A DNA stretch of 64,000 nucleotides, taken from positions 1 to 64,000 of the forward strand of contig NC_008387.1 in the NCBI RefSeq assembly GCF_000014045.1, written 5' to 3'. A program made the translations under genes and the position numbers. Positions within the stretch are counted from its first letter, which is position 1. Every line of letters begins with the position of its first letter. Under the pieces are notes generated by a model that did no database searches, was not told where the DNA came from, and worked only from the letters and a program-made list of their open reading frames with translations. This stretch comes from Roseobacter denitrificans OCh 114 (GTDB lineage Bacteria > Pseudomonadota > Alphaproteobacteria > Rhodobacterales > Rhodobacteraceae). Below are positions 53,606-60,751 of the stretch, piece by piece.

Positions 53606-54585
53606 CAGCGTTCCCTTTGGGTCAACCAGAGCCGCAAGTCAGCCAGCAACGCAGGCGTGACATTGGCCCCCTTCAGGGTAATCCGCCCCCTGCCCTCTTC
53701 CAGCGTCACGCCTGGCAGGATTTGCTCGCCTGGTTCTGGCGGTGTTGCTGTGCGCGCCTTCAGGGCTGCGTCCAGCACTTTACGCTCGGCTGTGGCGTCC
53801 TGCGGATTGGCTGCGCGCAGTGCTTTTGTTAGGTGGATGCCAAAGCGCTTGTCTGCCTGCAGTGCGGATACCAGCGCGAGGCCAACCTTTTCGGGGATAG
53901 CCGCGGGAAACCGCAAATCTGCGTCCAGCTTTTCCACCAGATGCGTGAACGCCATGATCTTGGATCGTTTCGGTGCGCGCGCGGCGGAAAACAGGCTCTG
54001 TACAGCCGTATGTGTGTCTGAAAAGACGCCGGCGCGGGCCGCCTGCACCGCGATGCGGGCCCGTTCATAAAAGCTCAGGTCCGCGCGAATTTCATTTTCC
54101 TCCACCATCGCCAGATAAGAGGCACCAACATCCTGTGGCGCGCGCAACAGGGCATTGATCGTCTTGAAACGGTCCTCGCCGGTTTCCTGCAAAAGCGCCT
54201 GCACTGCCGTGAGGCGCCGCCAGCCCGAGATCAGCCCATAGCGCCCCTGCCCCAGATCAAGCACCTCGATCGGCGTTTGCTGGCCGCGGGCGCGCAGGCT
54301 GTCCTTGAGCACCGCCATCTCTTCTGCGTCCAGAACCACGCGGTCGCGTATCATATGGGCAGCGTCGATGGCCTCAAGCGGCAGGGACAGCACCATCCGC
54401 CCCTCGGTACGGGCGCGGCGCAATTCACCTGCGACCTCCTCAAAGGCGGATTGTTCGGCGGCATCGCCCGTGACATCGGCAATCGGGGGGCGTCTGGTGC
54501 CATGCCCCACCCAGCCCAGGGCGGCTTTCGTTTCCAGCGGGGCCTCTGTCAGGGTGGCGGGGCTGAGACGTTTACGCTTGGCCAT
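53605..54585 (-). CDS. parB: Plasmid partition protein ParB
   Basis: This centromere-binding CTPase works with ParA to segregate the replicon. The ParB/Spo0J N-terminal domain begins near residue 60 (MVLSLPLEAIDAAHM). Near residue 115 it has YGLISGWRRLTAVQAL, where GWRR replaces the common GERR motif, then MVEENEIRADLSFYERARIA near residue 155. A helix-turn-helix-like region (about 175-240) and a C-terminal dimer part follow, giving 326 aa. It lies 126 bases after parA on the same strand, with a palindromic site in the gap and another at its own stop codon. This layout, parA-parB with a RepA gene divergent from parA, is that of RepA-type roseobacter replicons. Confidence 0.88.
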   Translation of the reverse strand: MAKRKRLSPATLTEAPLETKAALGWVGHGTRRPPIADVTGDAAEQSAFEEVAGELRRARTEGRMVLSLPLEAIDAAHMIRDRVVLDAEEMAVLKDSLRARGQQTPIEVLDLGQGRYGLISGWRRLTAVQALLQETGEDRFKTINALLRAPQDVGASYLAMVEENEIRADLSFYERARIAVQAARAGVFSDTHTAVQSLFSAARAPKRSKIMAFTHLVEKLDADLRFPAAIPEKVGLALVSALQADKRFGIHLTKALRAANPQDATAERKVLDAALKARTATPPEPGEQILPGVTLEEGRGRITLKGANVTPALLADLRLWLTQRER

Positions 54586-54695
54586 GAGATTTCCTTTTGC
54601 AGAACAGCAGGCAGGATAGGGCAGGGCGGCTTACTGCCCGGTTGATCCGGCGCGCGCAGAGACTGATACAGGCTCTAACAGGGGGCATTTGGCAC

Positions 54696-54709
54696 TTTCG
54701 CATGCGAAA
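54696..54709. promoter_or_regulatory. Palindrome TTTCGCATGCGAAA, candidate parS copy
   Basis: A perfect 14-base palindrome ends two bases before the parA stop codon, in the parA-parB gap. It equals the core of the longer palindrome at 53582-53605. Two identical palindromes within 1.1 kb around parB strongly suggest ParB binding sites. Confidence 0.6.
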
Positions 54710-54711
54710 CG

Positions 54712-56103
54712 TCATTCCGCGGCCGTCTCTGTGGCCCCGGCTGCCTGCGCCAACTCATCGCGTCGCCAGATCCCATAAAGCAAGCGTTTGAAGGCCGCAT
54801 AGGTTTCATCAAAGGTGGCCCGCCCCCGCGCATAGGTATCGCGGTTGAAATCACGGTAATCGGCCTCGTAGATACCGTTGACGCTTTCCCCTGCCTGCCC
54901 GATCAGCGCTGTGAAATCCTGCCGGAAGGGCGAGAGCGTGCGCCCCATGTAGCTTTGCATCAGGCTGGCCATTTCGCTTTGCTGTGAGGCATCAAAGCGG
55001 GTGATTACGGTTTGCACCGCGTCCCATTCAAAGGCGAGTTCCTCACGCCCCAAGGCACGGGCGGCCATATTCTCGCCCTCCTCAATCGAGGAAAAGGTCG
55101 CGTGCAACATATCGAAAAACCGCCCCGTGCTGTCGAACTCGACGAAAGAAGCCCCGACAGGTACCAGCAGGATATCCGCCGCCGACAGCCCGTTGATTGT
55201 AAGGTAGCCGAGGGCAGGGGGGGTATCGAGGAAAATGAGATCATACTCTTCCAGCACCGCGCTTTCGGCCAGCGCATCTCCCAAGGCGTCCCACAGCTTC
55301 CAGGACCGCGCGGCCATGCGCCAGACGGGGATCTGAAATTCGGACCAATAAAGGTTTAGCTGCGCGCCGATCAGATCAATATTGGGCCAATGCGTTTTCT
55401 GGATGATATCACCGGGCGTGACCTTGAGCGCCTCGGTGAGGATATCATCAAAGGGCAGGGGGGCCTCACCGCGATCCAGCCGGCGCTGGTTTTCGGCCCG
55501 CAGATGGGTGGCGTAATGTTTCGCAAGCAGCGGGAATACGGTTTGCCATTCGTCGTCAACACGCGCCCCAAAGATCGAGGACATGGATCCCTGGCTGTCC
55601 AGATCGACCACCAGCACCTTGTAGCCATCCAACGCTGCTGACATCGCCAGATGCGCGCAGGTGGAGGTCTTCCCGACGCCGCCCTTGAAATTGGCCACGG
55701 CGACGATTTTCGCAGGCAACCCTTTGGGACGGTAGGGCAGGTATTCCTTGGCCTTGGAGCCTTCCTGACCGAAGTGCGCGCGCAGGCGCAAAACCTCATC
55801 AAGGGTGAACCATTTGGCGCCGCCCTCAGTCTCGGAAATACCCTGCGGCAGCTCGGGGTTCTGGCGCAGCACGCGGCGGAAATGCGCAGGCGCGACAGGG
55901 ATCAGGTATTTGGTGATCTCCCATGTGGAGAAAGAACGCAGGTGCCGGGCCCCGCTTTCATCCAGACCACGGCCTGCCAGATCATTGCGTCCCTGGTTGC
56001 AGGCCTGGGCGATGCCCAACAGGGCAGCTGTGTCCATGGGCGGGGGGAGTTCCGCATGCGCCTTGTCGGGGGATATGTTGAAATAGGGGGGGCTATCGGT
56101 CAT
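54712..56103 (-). CDS. parA: Plasmid partition ATPase ParA
   Basis: This Walker-type ATPase moves the replicon by binding nonspecific DNA and ParB. The N-terminal 110 residues include a helix-turn-helix-like part (EITKYLIPVAPAHFRRVLRQ, near 57-76). The deviant Walker A is NFKGGVGKTSTCAH near residue 138. VVDLDSQGSMS near 170 is the A' motif, and Walker B is YDLIFLDTPPALGYLTINGL near 290. Length (463 aa) is like ParA of RepA/RepABC-type replicons, longer than chromosomal ParA. It is transcribed away from repA, and the divergent gap holds the origin. Autoregulation at an operator in that gap is likely but not visible as a clear site. Confidence 0.9.
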   Translation of the reverse strand: MTDSPPYFNISPDKAHAELPPPMDTAALLGIAQACNQGRNDLAGRGLDESGARHLRSFSTWEITKYLIPVAPAHFRRVLRQNPELPQGISETEGGAKWFTLDEVLRLRAHFGQEGSKAKEYLPYRPKGLPAKIVAVANFKGGVGKTSTCAHLAMSAALDGYKVLVVDLDSQGSMSSIFGARVDDEWQTVFPLLAKHYATHLRAENQRRLDRGEAPLPFDDILTEALKVTPGDIIQKTHWPNIDLIGAQLNLYWSEFQIPVWRMAARSWKLWDALGDALAESAVLEEYDLIFLDTPPALGYLTINGLSAADILLVPVGASFVEFDSTGRFFDMLHATFSSIEEGENMAARALGREELAFEWDAVQTVITRFDASQQSEMASLMQSYMGRTLSPFRQDFTALIGQAGESVNGIYEADYRDFNRDTYARGRATFDETYAAFKRLLYGIWRRDELAQAAGATETAAE

Positions 56104-56362
56104 CTGCTCTGATCCTCAAGGGCAACGCTTGTAACGCGTTTTCCCCAAGATGCCACAAAAGAGAGTACATGAGAAGAGGGTTGTTACCTCACACTGGTTT
56201 TCTTAGCAAAATAGCGATGATTCCCATCAGCCCCGGCCCGAGAAAGCGGCTTCAGGCCCCAGCCTTCTTAGTTAATTATATGTTATTATTAGTTACAAGA
56301 ACTATGTGGCTACGAAAACTCCGTGTATTCAATATCTTCTGTGCCTTTTTCAAAGATCTACC

Positions 56363-56414
56363 GACTCTGAAACCCCGATAGGGTGACTCTGATCCCCCGT
56401 TTGAGTGACTCTGA
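56363..56414. repeat. Three iterons with a 22-bp period
   Basis: GACTCTGA occurs at 56363-56370, 56385-56392 and 56407-56414, exactly 22 bases apart. Each copy is followed by A/T and a C-rich stretch (AACCC or TCCCC). The 22-base spacing is two helical turns, typical of RepA iterons. Confidence 0.75.
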
Positions 56415-56448
56415 AACCACAAAGCCCTTCCGGTTTTTCTGGACGCAG

Positions 56449-56457
56449 TTATCCACA
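56449..56457 (+). promoter_or_regulatory. DnaA box TTATCCACA
   Basis: A perfect match to the DnaA consensus lies 34 bases after the last iteron and about 125 bases before repA. It suggests that host DnaA helps open this origin. Confidence 0.7.
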
Positions 56458-56582
56458 GGCTTTAGGGTCCGTGTAAATGAAACCCCGAAAGGCAATCGGG
56501 GCAAATATGGGTCTGCCAACGTGCAGCCCGTTGAGGCAAATTCCAAAAGGCCAGGATCAACCCGGTCGGAAAGTGAGCAGGC

Positions 56583-57590
56583 ATGAGCGGGGCAAACCCG
56601 ACGGGCAGCGCGATGGGTCAGCCCATCCCACAGGGTGATTTTTTCGTCTGTGATTTCTTTGCAGCCGTCCCCAAACATGATCTGGCAGCGATGGAGCATC
56701 CGCTGTTTTCGCTCTCGACGCGGCCTGACAGGCGCATTCTGAACTACACCCACAATGATGCTGAAATCACCATCACCCCCAGCGTGAAGGGGCGCGCGAC
56801 GATCTTTGATGCGGATATCCTGATCTTTTGCATCAGCCAGCTGATGGCCGCGATCAATGCGGGCAAGAAGACGGCGCGCCATCTGACCCTGACGGCGCAT
56901 GATCTGCTGCTGGCCACGGGGCGCGAAACCTCGGGCGATGGCTATAAGCGGCTGCGCGATGCCTTTGAACGGCTGGCGGGCACGCGCATCACCACCAATA
57001 TCACCACCGGGGCGCAGGAAACCACCAGCGGTTTCGGTCTGATCGAAAGCTGGGAGATCGTGCGCCGCACGCGGGCAGGGCGCATGGTGAGCGTCAGCGT
57101 GACCCTGTCAGAATGGCTCTACCGGGCGGTGTTGAGCAAATCGGTACTCACGCTCAGCCGCGACTATTTTTCCTTGCGCAAACCGCTGGAGCGGCGGCTT
57201 TATGAGTTGGCGCGCAAACACTGCGGGCGTCAGCCTGTGTGGCGCGTGTCGGTGGAGACCTTGCTGAAGAAATCCGGCTCGACCTCTCCGCGCCGGGTGT
57301 TTCGCGCGATGCTGCGCGAGATCATCACCCGCGACCCGCTGCCGGAATATACGCTGGTTGAGGAGCCGGGCGATATCATCGCCGTGCGCCCCCAGACGCT
57401 GGTGGATCTGCCCGAGCGCGCGCCGCAGCTGTCGCCAGAGGCGCTGGAAGAAGCCCGCCGTCTGGCCCCCGGCGCGGATATCTACGCGCTGGAGGCCGAC
57501 TGGCGCACCATGTGGGCCACCAGCGGCGCCCCGCGCCTGTTATCCCCCGACAAGGCATTTCTGGGCTGGGTGAAAAAGCGGCAAGGGTGA
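56583..57590 (+). CDS. repA: Replication initiator RepA (RepA-I-like)
   Basis: This protein binds the iterons and starts replication of the element. It begins with a Gly/Pro/Gln-rich leader, then FFVCDFFAAVPKHDLAAMEHPLFSLSTRPDR near residue 22. The middle has KGRATIFDADILIFCISQL and LTLTAHDLLLATGRETSGDGYKRLRDAFERL near 105-135, the replication-initiator winged-helix region. SWEIVRRTRAGRMVSVSVTLSEWLYRAVL and LTLSRDYFSLRKPLERRLYELARKHCG follow near residue 195-215. Length is 335 aa. ATG 56583 follows GGAAAGTGAG. It is divergent from parA. The whole set matches replication initiators of roseobacter RepA-type plasmids. The subgroup assignment is from memory and needs comparison. Confidence 0.9.
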   Translation: MSGANPTGSAMGQPIPQGDFFVCDFFAAVPKHDLAAMEHPLFSLSTRPDRRILNYTHNDAEITITPSVKGRATIFDADILIFCISQLMAAINAGKKTARHLTLTAHDLLLATGRETSGDGYKRLRDAFERLAGTRITTNITTGAQETTSGFGLIESWEIVRRTRAGRMVSVSVTLSEWLYRAVLSKSVLTLSRDYFSLRKPLERRLYELARKHCGRQPVWRVSVETLLKKSGSTSPRRVFRAMLREIITRDPLPEYTLVEEPGDIIAVRPQTLVDLPERAPQLSPEALEEARRLAPGADIYALEADWRTMWATSGAPRLLSPDKAFLGWVKKRQG

Positions 57591-57732
57591 AGCCGGCGTG
57601 ATCGGGGCCATTTTCATGGGTTCTCATTTACCTATTCTACGTCTCTGCAAGGGTATGATAGAGGCGAGATGGATTTTATCTTGCGCCGCCTCGACGACCC
57701 CGGCGTGAGACCATAGACAGTTGGAGCATGCA

Positions 57733-58776
57733 TTGGCCACGAACCCGCCCGCAAGAACCCCGAAGACGCCGCCCTGTTGTCTGGACATCGGCATTTTTGC
57801 CCACAATGAGAGCGACAACATTGCCCGCACGCTGGAAACCCTGAATCGGCAGGACATTCTGGATAATCCCGATTTCATCATCCGCCTGCATGTGCTGGCC
57901 AATGGCTGCAGCGATGATACCGTCGCGCGGGCAAAGGCTGCGATCGACACCCTGCCCGGTGCGCGCGACTATGTGGTGCACGATCTGAGCGAGGGGGGGA
58001 AATCACGGACCTGGAACCGGTTCGTACATGATCTCAGCCGCCCGGAAGCGGACCTTTTGATGTTTTGCGATGCTGATATCGACATTCCCAATGCCGACAA
58101 CATCACACGGCTTGTGCGTTATCGGGAAAGCCGCCCGGGGCGTGTTGCAGGCTCCAGCCAGGCCGTGAAGGACATCACCTATCACGCCGGGCCGCTCTCT
58201 CCCAAGGATCGGCTGATTTCGGCAGCGGGCGGAACACTGTACAACTGGCAAAAGAGCATTATCGGATCGTTTTACATCGCCGAGGCCGCGGTGGTGCGCA
58301 GATTCCATCTGCCCATCGGTCTTCCGGTGGAGGATGGGTTCGTGCGAGCCATGATACTGACGGATGTGATGCGCAAGCCAGAAGACCTGAATCGTATCGA
58401 CAGTGAAGAAGGGATCTTTCACCTCTACAAATCGGAACGCTCCGTGCGCACTATCCTGCGCCATCAGGTACGTCTGGTGATCGGGAATGCGATCAACACG
58501 GTTGTTTTTGGCATCCTGCACGCTTCGGACACACCACAGGCGGTTCTGGCCAGTGCCGCCCGCGACCCTGACTGGCTGAATGGTGTTTTGGACCGCGAAC
58601 TGCCGCGCAAATATGGCTATGTACCGGTCAATGCGCTGACCAAACGGATCAAGAAATTCGGGGCGACCCCGCTGAAACGCAAACCCGTGATCCTCGTCGG
58701 CTTCGTTTTTGATTGCGTGGTCTATGTCATGGCACAATTCAAGATGTCGCGCGGGGTGGGGGCTGGCTTCTGGTAG
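57733..58776 (+). CDS. Glycosyltransferase family 2 (GT-A)
   Basis: This transferase is soluble or peripheral, and its sugar is unknown. The N-terminal sequence has IGIFAHNESDNIARTLETL near residue 20, then VLANGCSDDTVARAKAAID near 55. The metal-binding segment LMFCDADIDIP lies near residue 105, and a VEDGFVRAMIL segment near 195. The C-terminus has a hydrophobic segment (VFDCVVYVMAQFKM) that may attach it to the membrane. The 347-residue start is a TTG at 57733 with GGAG seven bases before it. No ATG exists until residue ~100. It follows repA by 142 bases on the same strand. Confidence 0.78.
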   Translation: MATNPPARTPKTPPCCLDIGIFAHNESDNIARTLETLNRQDILDNPDFIIRLHVLANGCSDDTVARAKAAIDTLPGARDYVVHDLSEGGKSRTWNRFVHDLSRPEADLLMFCDADIDIPNADNITRLVRYRESRPGRVAGSSQAVKDITYHAGPLSPKDRLISAAGGTLYNWQKSIIGSFYIAEAAVVRRFHLPIGLPVEDGFVRAMILTDVMRKPEDLNRIDSEEGIFHLYKSERSVRTILRHQVRLVIGNAINTVVFGILHASDTPQAVLASAARDPDWLNGVLDRELPRKYGYVPVNALTKRIKKFGATPLKRKPVILVGFVFDCVVYVMAQFKMSRGVGAGFW

Positions 58777-58831
58777 CTTCTTTTGCAGATTTGTCCGAGG
58801 CGCTGCATTGTGATTGTGGCAGTGCGTTGCC

Positions 58832-59959
58832 TCAGCTGAAGAGGGAACTCATATCAGACACGAAGCATGCCTCGCGGATGTAGTGCGCCATCCGGTCATA
58901 CGCAGTCTTTGCAATGTCACGGCATCGGTCTTCATCCGCGAGAGCGCCGCGAATGACCTCTTCGAGGTCGGCAAAATCCCAGCGGACGGGCAGATAGGTG
59001 ACGCCGGGCTCGTAGAGATTAGGCAGCGTCTCCAGATGGCTCATGTCGGGCTTGATCATCACCGTCCCGCTGATCATCGCCTCTATATCGCGCCAGCAAA
59101 GCTCTCCGAAACCAAAAGGGCTGAAGCATAGGCGTGCGGCGCGCATTTCGGCCATGTAGGCCTTGAAGGGCACGATGTTGGGGGGGGACCGGGTGATCCC
59201 CTCTATCTTTGTCATCAGACCATTCGCATGGCGTCGCATCGCCGCGTAGGCCCCATGTGCATCCTGCCCGCCGAGCCGCACGGAAACATCTAGGCTGCGG
59301 CCCTCCCGCCTCGGCATGGCCTTTTTTGACAGATCATCAATGAAATGTGGGGCAGTCAGAAAATTTGGCGACAGGCGTAATTTGGGCAAAATGGTGTCAG
59401 GGACGTTCCAGTTCACCGGCGCATACTCCAGGCCATAGAGCCTGCCGTAGTAATCGAGCAGATTGGTATCGCCCTTGAATTCCTTGAAATACAGATGACT
59501 GTCCCTGAAGAGCGATTTTTTCAGGTAATGGGTGATATAGGGATCGACGGTGCAACCCAGGCGCAGATCGTTGTGGGCATAGGAGTCTAGAAAGGAGATC
59601 TGCGCTTTGGGATGAGCCGTGGCCAGACGGTCGAGAGCCACGTCGAGCACATCAGTGTGTGTGGTGAACCAGGGCTGGACCAAGATGATGTCGGCAGCCC
59701 TTTCTCTGACACGATCCCCTTTCAGCAAGGCATCCACAGGGACGAAACGAAATTCGGCATCATATTGGTGTGCAAGCTCTGCACCATAGAAGACGAAGGG
59801 GAAAATCTGCGACCAGCTGATCCGGCTTACGTTGTAGTAGACCAACACCCGGCGCGTATGCGCGCGTGAAAAGCGGCGGGCCAGAAAGGCGCGTGCCGGT
59901 TGCCCGATGCGGGCCGACAGGACATGACGCCCGGCCGTGGTATTCATCTGATGTCGCAT
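58832..59959 (-). CDS. Putative glycosyltransferase, exostosin/GT-B-like (paralogue 2)
   Basis: This is the second copy of the protein encoded at 52412, with strong identity along its whole length. It shares RISWSQIFPFVFYGAEL, VQPWFTT, SFLDSYAHNDLRLG and the conserved donor-end segment with CWRDIEAM and YEPGVTYLP. Length is 375 aa from ATG 59959, which aligns with the paralogue's start. An ATG further upstream at 60127 is not supported. The C-terminus is shorter and lacks the last 12 residues of paralogue 1. It lies 55 bases after the GT2 gene, convergent to it. Its sugar is unknown. Confidence 0.6.
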   Translation of the reverse strand: MRHQMNTTAGRHVLSARIGQPARAFLARRFSRAHTRRVLVYYNVSRISWSQIFPFVFYGAELAHQYDAEFRFVPVDALLKGDRVRERAADIILVQPWFTTHTDVLDVALDRLATAHPKAQISFLDSYAHNDLRLGCTVDPYITHYLKKSLFRDSHLYFKEFKGDTNLLDYYGRLYGLEYAPVNWNVPDTILPKLRLSPNFLTAPHFIDDLSKKAMPRREGRSLDVSVRLGGQDAHGAYAAMRRHANGLMTKIEGITRSPPNIVPFKAYMAEMRAARLCFSPFGFGELCWRDIEAMISGTVMIKPDMSHLETLPNLYEPGVTYLPVRWDFADLEEVIRGALADEDRCRDIAKTAYDRMAHYIREACFVSDMSSLFS

Positions 59960-60751
59960 CCTGCATGGCCTTCTAACTAAATTTTGCCCCGAAGATAACA
60001 GCTGGCATGCTATGTCAATGCAGGCATTCAGGACGCTCGTGAGTGGTTGTGGCGGAAGATGACCGCAAAGCATGGATGAAGCGTAAACACCGCTATGGTC
60101 CGATGGCAGGCGGCCTTTTCGATCCAACCGGTCATAAGCATCATTCGGTCACGGATGTTCTTGCGCGATTTACTGACTGTGCAAACAGCCGCCATGATTA
60201 GAATTCAGGCAGGGACGGTTGGCAAGCATGTCTTGAAGGTGCGTGTATCAGCAAATAATCGCCGTTTTATTTCCGTTCTGACATATCGACTGGCCCCAAG
60301 GGCATGAATGAAAATAGGTGGTGCCTCAGGCATAAACGATCCAGGCGGTACCTATGACAAAAAGATGATTGAGCAAACTGTCGATTGGGTGGTCAAGACA
60401 GTGCCAATTCACTGCGCCATCTCATCCGCTTTTTCGGTGCACTATATTATACGCCGATCAAGCGCCTTTTCGATGGAAGCGCACCTGTCCAAGCTGTTTC
60501 GTAAACACATCGTAAATGTCTCGTCGATATACCCACACCAGCGCGCAATCTAAGGTTGCGTTTCGTGGCGTAGTGTATCAAGAGGCGTTTCCAGAAAATC
60601 ACTCAGAAACTCACCTTCCGTACCGGCCTGATCGTCTGCGTCGACAGGCTCTTATTCGCCCGGCAAACAAGTGATGTAATTAGTTCAAACTGGTCGCTTC
60701 ATCCACATAAAGGCCCTATTCATTTCCCAAAGCCGCCACCAGAGGATCGGA
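59960..60751. other. Low-GC intergenic region
   Basis: Nearly 800 bases with more A/T than the neighbours. Two short plus-strand frames (60095-60307 and 60308-60553) follow each other. The second has a weak AAGGG site, but the 81-residue product has no family resemblance, so I do not accept it as a gene. A minus-strand acidic 34-codon piece ending at about 60550 could be a remnant. No IS ends are evident. The promoter of the RTX gene is expected at the right end. Confidence 0.35.

Larger units (their letters stand above)
56104..56582. other. Candidate replication origin between parA and repA
   Basis: The gap holds the usual parts of an iteron origin. An AT-rich stretch (56265-56305, TTAATTATATG... 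region) would melt. Three 22-base-spaced repeats (56363-56414) and a perfect DnaA box (56449-56457) follow. A GC inverted repeat (CCCCGA ... TCGGGG, about 56483-56501) stands before repA. Promoters of both genes must overlap these parts, so RepA and DnaA binding may control expression. Position, repeats and neighbouring repA agree; no functional test is possible here. Confidence 0.7.

Noticed and set aside
56276..56290. TTAA-N7-TTAT in the AT-rich part of the origin as a CtrA site
   Set aside because: One base off consensus in a run of A/T where such matches are expected by chance.
60308..60553. Possible 81-residue gene before the RTX protein
   Set aside because: Only a weak upstream AAGGG, no family resemblance, and composition like the surrounding non-coding DNA.
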